A stretch of 64,000 nucleotides of DNA from positions 108,021,947 through 108,085,946 of the forward strand of contig OW799235.1 in NCBI GenBank assembly GCA_941918925.1. Direction: 5' to 3'. Positions 1-13,349 of the stretch are shown one piece after another. The position numbers were made by a program, and so were the translations under genes. This DNA comes from Phyto melanocephala. Its lineage: Eukaryota; Arthropoda; Insecta; Diptera; Rhinophoridae. The first letter of the stretch is position 1, and every line of letters begins with the position of its first letter. The notes beneath the pieces were generated by a model that searched no databases, was not told the origin of the DNA, and saw only the letters and a program-made list of their open reading frames with translations.

Positions 1-1294
1 ATTTTAATAGAGATTTTTAAGTGCTTAATATAAAATGAACAGATTAGCATGGTCATACAACTGTAATAAAAAATGAGAAATTAAATATTCGACTACATGT
101 TGAAATTATTAGAGCCATAATTGTCTATTTGACGAAAGTTGCACATAAAGAGCAACACTCATTTTTATAAACGTAGGATTTGCATACATATAAAAAATAA
201 TAAATAAATAAATGTACAATACAATTGTAAAAGCTTTCTTGTTTTTTTTTCCTTTTAACATTGTCAACATTATAGACAAACAAAATTCAATTTAATCTTT
301 TCTAGTTTTATTTCAAGATTTTAAATTTCAATCAACATTTACATATAAAAGGCAACTCTATATTCTCTTATAAATATAATCCTTTAAGTGTACAAATATA
401 ATTTTTATTCTTAATTATGATAAATGTTATTAAAAAAAATGGAAACTAATCTTTTAAATCCTTATTTAAAAATTAAGATTTAATTTTGACAGCATTTAAG
501 GGTAACAGTGTGTGTTGTAGTTATTGTAATTGCTAAAGAAATAAAAATATTATGAATAAATTTGTTAAATTCGGTGGCCACAAACCATAATGGCCTAACT
601 CGTATAACTAAATAACGGACTAAGGTGGTTATGACTTGTGGCCACAGAATTATATATATTAACGTTTTTTAATGATGATAGTAAATTTAGACTCCTTTTA
701 TGTATTTAAAAAAAATGTTTAATAAATTTTTTCATACCGTATTACATACAAGAAATTGCTGAAATTGTTTGCATACAAAAGCGCACAAAGTATGTCTTAG
801 AAAAAGAAAAAAAAAAAATTATTTCAATAGAATTTATGTTATATTTCTGCTTTACTTGCTGCTACCTTTTTCAGCAATGCTTAGGGATAAGGCTTGTTTA
901 AGCTGCTTCTGATTTTGACGAAATTGACGTTCCCTAATTGTAATATATAAATCGCCTAAGTTGGTCATCGAATATAAGGATCATGCTTTCTAGTAGCGCT
1001 ATTAGAAGTATGTAAGCAGTAACTAAACTATTCAGTTGAGTGATTTACAAAAAAAAAAAAAATTTCGTTTACTTTGGCTTTAACATCGCTAGAAAAAATA
1101 GAATTTTTGCTAAATTAAAAGTTTAGCAATTAATCGCTTAAATTCGTTATAACTTTTGAAAATTTGTTTATTATTTTAGAGATAATCCGTTAAAATTATT
1201 AAAAATTTACATATTCCCCTTTCACTCTTGATAAATTGAAAAACGGATAAATTCTGAATTTAAAAGAACATTCGTGTGCAGTACACGACAATCT

Positions 1295-2292
1295 GTACCC
1301 TTCACCTGTGGTGCACAAGGGTATATATAGCTTTGCATTCCGTTTGTAATTTCTACAATTTTCATTTCCGACCCCATAAAGTATATATTTTCTGAAAGCT
1401 AATGAATAGAGGAGTCGATTAAGCCTTTACCGTCTGCCCGTCTGTCTGTGTGTTGGTTGAAATCAACTTTTAGAAGCAACCATATGTTCCTCAGATCTGT
1501 GTATGGTATCAATCTTTTGGAAATATCCGGGAATGAATCGCTATTGAAATTCAGCACAAATTCAGCACGACTGCCTCTGTTTTTTTCTATATTTTTACCA
1601 CCAAAATTAAAATTGTTCAGCCATAGAATAATTTATAGGTACCCTTGCTACTATTTGTAGATATAACGTGCCTCTAGAGATATTCGTGTAAATTTTTGGA
1701 TAAATCGGGCTCTTATCGGTAAAGTTATAGGAAAAAAAGTTTTTTTAAATATATATTCTTAAAACTTACAAACGAAAATCAATTTTTTTCAGCTTGTGGA
1801 TAACCGAGAGAGTCAATATTGGTATCATCTGAAAGGAATTGAGTAGCGCAATATAAGCATTATAAAAAAATTTTAATTGATGTTGGCCGCAACTACAAAA
1901 TGGCGGACAATAAATTTATACATGGGTCAAATCTGGTGTTTTAAAATGTAGCATCTTAAACCCCCTCAATATTGGTATCAAATTAAAGGGCTTGACCAGT
2001 AGAATACAGTAAATTATTCTGAAATGTAAAATCCAAGATGGCGTCTAAAACAAAATGGCGGATAATTTTTTTTAACCCCATCAATATGGGTATCAAATTA
2101 AAGGGCTTAACTAGTTTAGTACACTTAACTACCTAAAAATTCAAAATCGAGGATGGCGTCGGAAATAATAAAGAAAAAAGGGGTATAACATGAAATATAG
2201 GTTAAGCTACGATGTGAGATTATACCTATGTACATGATGATGAAGTGTATTATCAGATTCGGCACGGCCGAATATAATACTCTTACTTGTTT
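1295..2292 (+). repeat. Dominant dispersed repeat, copy A
   Basis: This copy defines the family. It begins with a hairpin (TACCCTTCACC, short loop, AAGGGTATATATA), then a conserved stretch with ACCCCATAAAGTATATATTTTCTGAAAGC and a GTCTGCCCGTCTGTCTGTG run. Its middle carries roughly 110-bp internal repeats with 'aaaatggcgga' and 'tatcaaattaaagggcttgac'. It ends with the perfect hairpin TTCGGC-ACG-GCCGAA followed by CTTACTTGTTTT. No TIRs and no ORF of note. The class is uncertain: hairpins at both ends, no TIR and T-rich flanks would suit a non-autonomous Helentron-like element, but a non-LTR derivative is possible. Confidence 0.75.
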
Positions 2293-3999
2293 TATTTATT
2301 TTCCTACATTTTAAAAGTTGTTCCTTAAAACACCGATTAAAAAGAAGTTTGAATGTATTCCTGCAATGTATTCTGAGTGTCGACAACAACAGTAATATAT
2401 TCACGTTGTCGATATTTTCCAATTACTTTGACTGTTTGCCGCTTCTGCCTGGGATATGCATGAACTGATCACTCTCTTTTGTGGCTGTAGTTTGGCTGCT
2501 TGTTTTTCATTTTGGTTATCCATTTAGTTCTATTCTATTCAGTTTTATTTTCGCCTTTCGATTTCAATGTTCATTGGAATTTGATTAATTTAATGCCATA
2601 ACATGCTGACGTTGGCCGAAAAGTCGAAGGATTACTCTAAGACTTTTGTTTGTAAAAAGTTGCAGGGCATTTTTATTACGAGGGACAGCAACAATTTGCA
2701 ACAAAATTGTTTTGATAACTTAGTACCATCATTAAACAAATATGTATGTAAATTATTACTCTCAAATAAATATATATATCATTAGCTACATATGTAAGTA
2801 GAAAGAGCTTAACTCATTTAAATTTAATTTTGCGGAACAATGTAAAAACGTTGTAGAAACCGTATTGTCATGTGACTGTTTTTGCTAAATTACTTGTTAA
2901 ACTTTTTTTTTTAATATTGTTTTATTGAATTTTTGTGTCGACGTGTATTTGTGTGAAATGTATTAGAATCACTGAAAAACTGATTTTCGTAAAAAATACG
3001 AGTTAGGGCCTTTCTACTTGTGAACGTCGATATGTTTACTCTGATACTATATCATTGTAAAAATGCATACAATTTTATATTGATTTATTTGTACTTTCAA
3101 CGCTTATTCCTTTTGACAACAATTTTATATTATTCACGAACAAGTATTCATGACAGGTATTTTAAAAATTTCGTAAAATACTGGTTACAATTGTGAAATT
3201 GATGTCTTAAGAAACACAAAACTCCAATTTTTATTAAGAGTTTTAGTTGCACTAACAAGAAATGGTGCTTTGGTGGTTCAGAAAAATTGCTAGATTTCCC
3301 GCTAATAATCAAAACGTATATTTGCCCTGATTTAGAAATAGCTAACTTTGACGGAAAAATTGCTAAGTTCCCATCATTGATCCCACTACTTGTTCAGGTT
3401 TGAGTTTTGGTGCATTTTTAGACTTGTATTGGAGTTTATTTATTATTTTCTCTTTGTAAAGCTATTTTTAACTCTTTTTAAGGTAGGTCAAGAAAACTTC
3501 AGCAAACGTGATATTTCTCACTCACACTGACTGAAAATAAACCATTCGCCCATCGCAAAATTGGAGAGATCTTTGTTTTTCGAACAAAGATCTTATTAAT
3601 ATCAATTTAAAATAAAGTAGTGTACAGGTGCAGATGTCAGGGCATGTACTTTCAAAACCAAAAGACCGTGGTTCAAATTGCAGCAGAGATAAAAAATTAA
3701 TCCGCTTGATGCTGAAATGGCTTTGTAAAATATATCTTTTTTCAGTTTTGAACTTGTACAAAACTCCAAACAAATGAACTAGTTGAGCTCCTATGACAAC
3801 GTCATGTTAAAGTCGAGAGTTTGATTTATGAAAAAATGACAGATATGTAATTAGTCTGAAGTTTAAAGCAACTAGTATATTTCGATAAAAATATTTTATA
3901 TAAATCTTCCAAACACATCATCTACCATTAATGTAAGGGTAACGTTTTTAATTACAAAGTTTATAGATCAGAAGACTATTGTTCGTCGTTGTCCTCGTT

Positions 4000-4200
4000 G
4001 TTCAATCGAAAATATAACCGCAAGGGTTTCCCCGAGCATGCAGCTACTTTCATTCGACACTATGCGACAATTTTTGGTAAACAAATTAGTGCAACAATTT
4101 AAGTCAAATTACCATTTGCAGCATTGAAATATCATCAAATGTTTGCGGATTTTTCGAAGAAAAGAATATTTTCAGATGAGACATATTTTAGACTTTTTGA
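4000..4200 (+). mobile_element. Tc1/mariner transposase fragment
   Basis: Plus-strand translation near 4140-4195 reads MFADFSKKRIFSDETYF. This resembles the stretch of Tc1/mariner transposases around the first catalytic Asp (FSDEAHF). The flanking frame is broken by stops and nothing downstream is recognisable, so this is a short relic. Confidence 0.45.
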
Positions 4201-4679
4201 TATAACTAAACGTTGTTCATTTTAATACTTCTCCATATTCACTGAGTAAGAGAAACATGCCTGAAGTAAAATTTAAACATTTTTAACACAACGCGCTGAC
4301 TAAACAAACTCTTCAATATTGCAATAATATTTGTTTAAAAAAAAAATTTATTGTTCTTAAAAATGTTTTCAAATTGTTCTATACTTAAAACCTTAATAAT
4401 GTTTATTACTTTTAACAACTCTTGCTTTTATTTACCCATATTTTTTATTAAACAACTTACAAGTTCTAATATCCTGTATCCTTTGCTGTGTTTGATAAAA
4501 TTCACCCATACATATACATTTCTTATTCTTTACAAAACCATCTGAAGTTTAAGAAAACTATTCTCTACAGATTTCATTTTTTTATTATTTATTTGCCTTC
4601 ACTTATTCTGCCCTTAAACAGGATATAAAATATTACTTTTTTCTCCTTGTTTATGTAAAATTTATGAGTTTGTATTTAT

Positions 4680-4701
4680 GTGTGTGTGTGTGTGTGTGTG
4701 G
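4680..4701. repeat. (TG)n microsatellite
   Basis: About eleven TG dinucleotides in an otherwise AT-rich intron. No other signal in the surrounding 300 bases. Confidence 0.95.
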
Positions 4702-5261
4702 AAAACGGAAAAAGGAAATTAAAATAATTTAAATATTGACATAATTGAGTTAAAATACATCTTTTAACAAGTAAATAACAAAGGAAGATTAAAAAATTTG
4801 TGTATAGGGAAATGTTGCGCCCCAAAGAAAATTATAAAATATATTTAAGAAAAAAAAAAATAGCAAAGCTGAGATAAAAAGTGCAAAAAGGATTTATTAC
4901 TTTAAAAGATTAAGTTATTTTGTATAGTTATTAGAAAGTATGAAAAGTTTTTTTTTGTAAAAAGCAGCAATTTAAGTTAATATTTAATGAAAGTACGAAT
5001 ATTACTTTTTTGTTAAAGTTTTAGTGGATGTGTAAGGCTACATTTATACATAAAACCGTTGTCAAGCTTTATGACAAAAGAAAAACGGTCCCAAAAACTC
5101 TCACAGAAACTTTGAAGAACTTCGTTTTTGTTTTAATATTAGTTTCTTTAAAGTTTTGCTTTGAATTTTTCATGTGTTTAGCTTGCATACCCGGCAAACA
5201 AATAAATGGCATAGTTTATGATGATACCAATACACATATTGTAGATTGAAATTGTCAAGAC

Positions 5262-5941
5262 ATTTTTTCACACAAGTATTTGTCCGTGCGAGCGTTGAAA
5301 TCAACTTTTTTAAGTCCCCACGTATACCGCAGACTATTATATAGTATTAATTGGTTAGATGTGCTTTCGAAAATCTTGCTATTGAATATTAGACATATGA
5401 GCACATTACGAGCAGAGATATGAGCGAAACAACACGACTGCTTCTACTTTTTAGCCAAACAAAGTTAGATTTGGCTGCTCCTATTGCACTGTGCAATGCT
5501 TGTTAAATATTTATTATGTATGTATAGAGTATGTAGCTTTAGCAACATTTACAGAATTTCAACGGGTCAATTACCGATAAGAAATCGCGAAAAAAAATTT
5601 TTTTAAAAAATTAAATTCAAAGTTTAGATTATCAATTTTGTAAATAGGTTTTGATCACAGTTTTACCCCATAATTGTCAGTAATGGTCTTGAAACTATTA
5701 ATGTAAAAAAGAAACAAAATGTCCATATAAATTACTGAGATATATTCAAAATATCACTATTACTTTCATTGTTTACCTAGTTCTTTACACAAAGATCTAG
5801 TTAGCTCGATTCAGAAATTCATTTAGCTAAACCAACAATAAAATCAAGCTATCGCTGATACATACTTATGTACATGTATAAACATGATGCTACAAACTGT
5901 GTATATTCGACACAGACTAATATAGCGCTCTTCTTATTTTT
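5262..5941 (+). repeat. Dominant dispersed repeat, degraded copy
   Basis: Internal landmarks match copy A: TGAAATCAACTTTTT near the start, 'gagatatgagc', then at the end a decayed hairpin (ATTCGACACAGACTAAT) followed by AGCGCTCTTCTTATTTTTTT. The 5' hairpin is missing. Divergence is much higher than in the copies at 45 and 60 kb, so this is an older insertion. Confidence 0.6.
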
Positions 5942-8460
5942 TTAGAACATGTCATTTGAAATATTTTCGCATATTTCGGGTTCAAAATTTTGTAATAAAA
6001 TAATAATAAGGGGGTTTCCCCAACTGAACGAAATTATCCTATACTTATGTCAAGGGCAAATTCAAGAAGCTTTAATATTGTTATTGAAGGCATAATAATC
6101 GGTTAAAGAAGATAATTGCGCAGTTCATGTGGATCGAGAAGTAGTACGACATTTATTTATTGTTATAGGCAAAAAAACGATATAGAGAGCTGATTAAATT
6201 TAGTTTGTTTCAGTACTATATACATTTATTAAAAGTTTTGCAAAAAGTACTTTTCGAATCAATAATCCTTAATAACAAAATTCTACCTTCATAAATGTAG
6301 AACTTTTTGGGTTGTACATATCATTTTCGACTGAAATCAATTATCCGTAATTTCAATATTCCAATTGACGTTCGAAATATAAAAAGTTTCATAAAATTAG
6401 GAAAAGGGTTCGGGTTTTTCATATTAATGTACAAATTTCAAGTTTAAAATTTGTTTATATGTATTTAAAATTAAAATATTTAATAGACTTGATTTGAAGT
6501 GAACAAATCGATTTTTTGCACAAAAAAAATGTATATTGTACTAAAATAATTTTTTTAATTTTCCTTTTTAACCAATTATGTGTTTCAAGTTTTAAATTTT
6601 CCCCGAATTTTTTCCAATAATTGGAAATTAAGCATATTTTCCGTAATTTCCCCTTTTAGGTACCTTTTTTTTACCCTTATGAGTTTTCACAGATTTCATC
6701 TAAACAGTTGTCCATATTTAATTAGGCTATAATAATAATCAATTCATATTGTATAACTATATGAAAGTACCAAAACGAGGGAAAATTTTTACCTCTTATA
6801 CATGTTATTTGGAAAAAGTACCGTTATCCTACTATTATTTTTTTTTAAATACTTTTTAAGCTAAATTCATATCATCTTTAGTTAAGGAGATATAAGGTCA
6901 CATATTTTACCTTTCCTCCCCTTTTAAAGTTTGAGTTTTCAAAAATCGCATTTGATTTTCGTTCGAAAATAATTTTTTCCGATGAAAATTTTCATCCAAA
7001 CAATACTCTTGGCATATTGCCCATTTCTTCTGGGTTTTAGGAGTATTCCTGTTTTCTTTGACACAGCCACTTAATGTGTTGTTTCTTAATAAAAAAAAAA
7101 ACTTTGTGGTTTAAATTTTACACAAAGGCAAAGATTTTCTTGCCACAGTTATACTACTACTTTCTTTAGGGATAGAAAAACCAAAACTTATATGCAAACA
7201 AATTTAAAGAATAAAAACTTGTGGCTTAAAACGTACACACATGCAGATAGAAAATATAAAATAAAATTAAAGGACTTAAGAGAGAAAAAAACCTACACAC
7301 GAGGAGTGTTTTAAAAGTTTATGCAAATAGGAAAATATTCTTAAGGAAATAAAAACATACATTAGTAACTTTAAAACCATCCTCAAGATATACTTCAATT
7401 TTTGAATTAATCTACATTTTTATATCCTCATAGTGGTAAACTATTAAACGACAATAAGCAGCCAGCTGTTTATTGCTTTACAGTTATTTCGAATAGATTT
7501 AACATTTGCAAATGTACAGGGAATCAATTCTAGTTCTGTGACACTGTTAAATGGTATGCAGTTTAAGGTTTCACAAAACACACATTTAAAACGCATCATA
7601 TCGTTTATTCAATTCATTTCTAATTTTCCTAAGCAAATGTTGATTATATTAGACCCATTCACAATCCAGTGCAAATAGTGTTAAATCAGTGTATATGAAA
7701 AATACTAAAGTATATTATTTTTTACACTTATAGAGTATACACAAATAGAATACATTTGCATTTGCACAAACTTGTGGCTATTGTGTTCTTCTTCTTTCTT
7801 GATTTTTTTTTTATCACATAAAGAAGCAGCTTTTCCCATATTCATTTCAGCAAAGACATGTTTCAATAATATATTTAAGAAAATATCATTGTGGTATTGA
7901 AAATTTGCTTAAAGTTTTTGGTTTCTTTGGTAATATTTTAAAGGAAGAAGGACAAAAAAAAACTTGTGGACAACAAATGCTGCTTTGTGCAGTGTTTACT
8001 TAAATAAAAACAATTTTATTTTTTTATTTTTTCTTAATAAAAAAACAAATTTTTTAATCATAGTTTTCTCTTACGATTTATTGAGTTTTTTTCTTATTTA
8101 TGTTTAATGTCTTTAAACTTTGGATATTTTTTAATTTTTAAATAAAAACGCATCATATTATTCATTTATAAAAAAATCTGCATGCTCTGGATATAGAGTT
8201 TAATCCTTGTTGCCCTTTTCAAGCATATTGCATTCAGGGAGCAATGTAATATTTTACAAAGATGAATCTTATATGGAGAAGGGCAAAAGATTTAATACTT
8301 TGATAATTATAAGTGTTAAAAGTTGCTATTTACACGTACATTCATATGTGGATAACAGAAAATTTGGGACACCCTATGCGCGCTACAGGCTGTTGCAAGT
8401 ATTAAATAAAATGAATTAAATTTAGTACAAATAAAAAATTTTTTTCATTATTTGTGGAAT

Positions 8461-8960
8461 ACGATCAAATTGCTCCCGTTGCTGGCTTCTTAGTAACTTA
8501 AAATGTCAGTACAATTTTGCTAGACTTAGTTGGCGATCCCACAAATAACTCGTCCTTAAGGATATGGATCGTTTTTGAATCAATTTTTACCGGCATTCCA
8601 CAAGGCAAAATCAAAGGGGTTAATCGCTAAGACTGCTGATAAATTGATTTCTGAAATTTGTGCTCAATTCTGCCGAAAATGAAGATTATCCTATTATTTT
8701 ATATCTTGCAATTTAGCTCATAAAAAGTACGTAATCATTTTTCATAAAAGTTAACTAAAATGTCGTTTTCAGCAACATTTTGAACAAAAAATAAAACCAA
8801 AGATGCCTGCCAATAGTTTAAAATCTAGCCACCACCAAACTGTTACTCCCTGCAGATGAACTGACTTCACCACAATGCCGTGCAAGTTATTCCAATCCGA
8901 CATGGACGCCAAGATGAAAATGGTTGTCGTCAGAAAAGATGATTTTCTGAAGATTTTCGA
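8461..8960 (-). mobile_element. Decayed Tc1/mariner remnant
   Basis: Read on the minus strand, 8935-8860 gives a run like FSDDNHFHLGVHV, resembling the FSDEAHFHLGGYVN motif of mariner-group transposases. Further downstream 'ccaccaaactgttactccc' fits the usual TVWCG-like region. Multiple stops; no TIRs located. A similar 'ccaccaaactgttactc' stub occurs at about 18455-18470. Confidence 0.45.
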
Positions 8961-9149
8961 TATTTAATTAGAGTAGTTAAAGGTCCAAGGACATAAATAG
9001 ATAGTCACTTGCTTCAAATTGTATAGAGAATTGTACTTTGTAAGCGAACATTCCGCGATTTTTGGGCAAAACTCATCGTTTTGTTACGTGAAATGTCGAG
9101 TTGTTAAGATCGATGACGTGTTGATGTTTTTGAATTTCGGTCCCACCAG

Positions 9150-9247
9150 CCATCATGGGGTTAATACAATGTGGTCATTCTACCTATGTACATGAGGGTC
9201 AAGGGTATTATCAGATTTGGTACGTCAAATAAAGCACTCTCACATGT
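9150..9247 (+). repeat. Dominant dispersed repeat, 3' end fragment
   Basis: Matches the last 100 bp of copy A (CTACCTATGTACATGAGGG... TATTATCAGATTTGGTACG... AAAGCACTCTCACATG). The TTCGGC hairpin is degraded. Confidence 0.5.
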
Positions 9248-11324
9248 TAGATCTATAGTTTTATAGCAGCGACGTCATGAGCTAATATTTCTTACTTTAA
9301 TAAAAGCGGCTAGCCAAAATCCGTCAACAGTTATGTTGTTTTTGTGCTCGATCCTATGAACTTATTCGGTATGTGGCTTCAACAGAAAACAAAATTAGAT
9401 TAGCGAGTTAACTCACGTCCTTTTAAACTTTTTTATTTGTTTTATATTAAATCGTTGGTATATGTCAACAAGCTTAAAAGATCTGCAGGCAAATAGTGAA
9501 CGCTATATTTTTAGCATTTCGTACGATTTGTGAGATGAGATGATGAAAAATTGTGTACAGCATATACAGTCGTGCCACCGCTTTCGCGGTATATATTTAA
9601 ATGACGTCAATATTGATATATCGAGCTTTGATTTATCTTCCAAAAATTATACAATTTATCTGTGAGCTTTTGATAGAAAACTAGAGTTAAAAAACAAACA
9701 ATAAATATAATAAATAAATAAATTGAAGTCATCTTGTGGTGACCTCTCTTATTCAACTATAACTAAAAGAAAGACGCGCATTAATGACAACTAATTATAA
9801 TTTTGTGCACTGTCCACTTAAGTTGTTTGGCTAAGAGTTCACAGCTATTACATATTTATGAAAAAAATAAATCCTTTTTTTTATTTAAGTAAGTGATTTA
9901 GTTGAAAGCTTTAACTAAAAGAGCACAAAAATAAAACACTATATAATGCGATAAGTGAAAGAAAATTCCACACAAGATGCAGTAGCTGCATCAATTTAAT
10001 GGAGACTAAAGATACGGGATAAGCAAAAAAGAAAAAGAGGAAAAAAATAACAAACCAACTAAGGAAATAAATCAATTTCCTGTGTAGACGTATTAGAGTG
10101 CACACCATAAACGTGTATAAGCTGTTGGTTGGCAGAGGTAGTATCTTTCTAGCTAGTTACTATCCTTACTGTCTGTTTATTTTTTAAACAGTGTTTTGTA
10201 AAGTATTATTTGTATGATATGATAACAAAAACAAAAATATTAACAACAAAATCTAGGAAAAAGGAAAGAATAAATGTAGTTTTAAAGACCACAAAGCATT
10301 AACTTGGAAATAGATTTAAAACAACTATAAACACAACTAGTTGGTATTTTGTTGTTATAACTGTATGCAACTTTTTTCTTCATTATGTTGATTAAGTATT
10401 ACTAGTTTTTTTTTAAAGGCAACCTTAAAAAGTTGTTTACCTTCGCATTTCTATAAATATTCAATTTTATTTTTAAATTGAAACAAATCCTACATATTAG
10501 TTGTCTTAAAGTCTTCATTTCAATTTTCAAATAACATTTTAATAAAATATTTTATCGGCTGCCTTAAATTATGCTATATTTATTGTTTATTTCTAGACCT
10601 TATAACTTATGCAGTGGTTTTATTAACGTTTAATGCATTTAATTTAGCAAGATATCCAAGTTGTTTATCTATGTACATATGAACTATGTGCTTTTTTACT
10701 TTAGAAAAGTAATTAAAATGTTTGATTATTGATTATTTAACAGTATCATTAGTCTAAAAGACATTTATATTATCGTGTGCATAAATCGTTAACGAAATAA
10801 TTAAAGTATTATCTATATTACCTTTTACAAACTGATTAAATTAAAGTTTAATAAATTATTACACAAATTCAGGATTATATTATGTGTGTAATAAATAAAT
10901 TAAACACACAAAGTTGCTAATAATTCTGACTGTTAATAATTAATTAGATTTAACACACGCATACATATTTGGGCTATTCGCAAAGTTGTCTTATTATACT
11001 TATTTCAAAAAAGTTGTATACTACATTTTTGTTAATTATAAAACTTTTAAAGCATTTTGAAAGTTTCAGATAGTAAAGTACATAATATAAAATTAAAACA
11101 AGTATAAGTGCTATATTCGGCCGTGCCTAATCTGATATTATTCATCACCTGAACTTAAAATTTAATGTTATATGTCATTTTTCTTTATTATTATTTCCCA
11201 AACCATCTTTGATTTTAAATTTTTTAAGTAATAAGCTGTATTCGGAAGCTATATTTTGTTTAACCTTTTGAATAATATGCTGTATTCTAATGGCCCTTCA
11301 TTTTATATCAATATTGTTAGGGTT

Positions 11325-12487
11325 ATATACACATGTAGGGGAAATATCGAAGCAGACCACTACTATCACGGGTCCCTTTTCGACCCCCTTCGCTCCTCAG
11401 TGATTTCGTGTCTACCGATCAGTATACCTTCAATCACTGAGTCCCGCGCCACAACCGGCGTTTGCTCTGGACTAGGAAAACGATTTCACACTGCCGACTG
11501 GTGATTGTCGACAATCCTCATCGCACAGTCCTTTGTAATCGCCAGCATCTCCCTCAGACTAAGGTCCCCCATCGCACTCACACTTAAAGTGTGCTTGCCT
11601 GTGATCCTTAATCTTCCGCTCGCCAACGCCGGACACTCGCATACTACATGCGCCGCCGTCTCGGCATCCTCCAGGCACATTCTACAAATATCATCATCCA
11701 CGATCTGCATCCTCTTCAGATGATATTTGAAGTTACCATGTCCTATAATCAACGCAGTGATCCAGCCCATCATACTCCGATTAAAACCGAGTATCTTCAC
11801 TGCACCCCTGCCAAGTGGCTCCCTGAGCACCATACGGGCCTGTCTACACGTGGTTCCCTCCATTCACCTTCGCAAGTTTATAGAGTTCACCCATTGAAAA
11901 ATCCTCGCCCGCACTAACCCATTACCCAGAGCAGTTCTGGGTTCCGGTCCGCAGAATGCAGCCTCAGACCCCTTCTTCGCAAGTTCGTCAGCAGCCTCAT
12001 TCCCAGCTATGCCCACGTGTCCCTTAACCCACATCAGCGTTACCTCATTTGTAGAGGCACACCTATTGAGCTTTAGAACACACCCAAGCACCAAAGAGGA
12101 GTTCACATCTATCCGCTGCATACGTTTTATAACCGACTGGTTGTCAAGTGCAATAAGAATTCTCTTCCCATACATTCGACATTCCAACAGGTGGTCCAAC
12201 GCGTGCAGCAAACCAAGCATTTCTGCCTGATAGACTGACACGTACTCCCCCAGATTCAGGGTGCAGGATAAGTTCAACTCAGATGAGTACACACCAGCAC
12301 CTGCCCTTCCGTTCATAAAGGACCCATCAGTAAAGATACTGATGTCATTCTCCATGCACTCATCGTGCATGAATCCATCCGCTATGAGCGTGTGATGTAG
12401 CCTTTCGACCACTTTCACTCGACTCATGCGCTCCATCGGCATCTGAGCCTCCCTAACCTCTTTATCCACGAGGTCCAGGATTCTCCT
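11325..12487 (-). mobile_element. 5'-truncated non-LTR retrotransposon (RNase H-bearing)
   Basis: A GC-richer island of about 1.16 kb bounded by an 11-bp target-site duplication. On the minus strand it encodes a LINE RNase H domain and C-terminal zinc motif, then about 160 bp of 3' UTR ending at ...CTACATGTGTATAT without a long poly(A). The reverse transcriptase and ORF1 are absent, as usual for 5'-truncated insertions. RNase H after RT and a terminal CCHC are seen in the Jockey/I/LOA group; LOA-like is my best guess from the CRQARMVL...GHGNFKYHL region. Confidence 0.8.
11486..12487 (-). pseudogene. LINE ORF2 C-terminus: RNase H plus CCHC, one premature stop
   Basis: In frame from 12487 the minus strand gives about 207 codons, an in-frame TGA at 11864-11866, then 125 more codons to a stop near 11486. 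The RNase H acidic residues are all present: D in IFTDGS, E in YQAEMLGL, D in IALDNQSV, D in GIAGNEAADELAK. The second part contains CRMC-x8-H-x4-C, a zinc-knuckle-like motif. The TGA sits where related ORFs have a Trp (RRW-GTT-CRQAR), so a single TGG-to-TGA change is the likely break. Otherwise the frame is open, so the insertion is fairly young. Role in the intact element: removal of the RNA strand during retrotransposition. Confidence 0.85.
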
Positions 12488-13349
12488 TTGTTAGGGTTGG
12501 TGGGAGCAATTCCTTAACTAGTATATTTGATATATATATATGTATCCGTCATTTTATTTAGGACGCCATCTTGAATTTGAACTTGTTCATAGTTTGCTGT
12601 ATTTAACTCTGAAAGCAGTTGTATTTTGTTGCTTAATATAATAAATTTATATTTAGCCGATTTGTTACTTTTTTTTAAGAAATAACTTTTGAGGCTGCGG
12701 TTTGTAATTCGGTGTCGTCAGCGTGTCTAAAAATTAAAAAATATATATTGTTTCAAATTATTTTTGCTAGTAACTTTGCCGACTAGTGACAGATTTCTCA
12801 AAAAAAAAGTTACAAATAGCTCTAGAGGCATTTTTTATCTGTAAATAGTAACAAACTTAGGCTGAAAAATGCGCATTTTAATGGAAAAAAAACAGACAGT
12901 CGTATTTATTTGCTTATATCTCTGAAAGTTATAGGGCTGTGTGCTGGATTTCTATAGAGATCCATTCTCGAATATTTCGAAGAAAGTAATAAAACATACA
13001 GATCTGTGCAACATGTAGAGACTTTTAAAAGTTAAGTTCGACAAATAATAAAATAATAAATAAAACGGAGTATCAAAGCTAAAATTACCCTTGCCACCAC
13101 AGGTAAAGGTTGGATGCCTAATTGATATTATTTTGTATGTGTAGGTCACATATTTACAATATTAATTCATTCCAATTAAGTCATTATAAAGTTAATAATT
13201 AAATCTCAACCCTCACCGTTGATTCTATTGTAGCTCATCAAATTGTGATTATTGTTAATAAACAATATGTGGTAATAATTTATTTTAACGTTGATCCGGG
13301 ATGAGTCTATTCAAAACAGTTATCACAGAACAGTGGTGACAATTTAAAG

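Larger units (their letters stand above)
11314..12498. repeat. 11-bp target-site duplication flanking a LINE
   Basis: TTGTTAGGGTT occurs exactly at 11314-11324 and again at 12488-12498, immediately either side of the GC-rich LINE fragment. Perfect 11-bp direct repeats at both ends are what target-primed reverse transcription leaves. Confidence 0.8.
11096..13112 (-). repeat. Dominant dispersed repeat, copy B, split by a LINE
   Basis: The minus-strand copy runs from 13112 (hairpin remnant TACCCTTGCCACCACAGGTAAAGG on the + strand) to 11096 (AAAACAAGTATAAGTGCTATATTCGGCCGTGCC). It is interrupted by the LINE fragment at 11325-12487. Sequence left of the insertion (tggcccttcattttatatcaatattg) continues to the right in the same family order, so the LINE inserted into an existing copy. 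Internal text matches copy A (CAGATCTGTGCAAC, ATATCTCTGAAAGTTATAG). Confidence 0.7.

Noticed and set aside
1448..1660. 70-codon open frame near the start of the window
   Set aside because: Lies wholly inside dispersed repeat copy A; related copies do not keep this frame open.
11256..12230. Plus-strand open frames across the LINE fragment
   Set aside because: Shadows of the minus-strand RNase H/CCHC ORF, which has the recognisable motifs; GC-rich coding DNA opens opposite frames.
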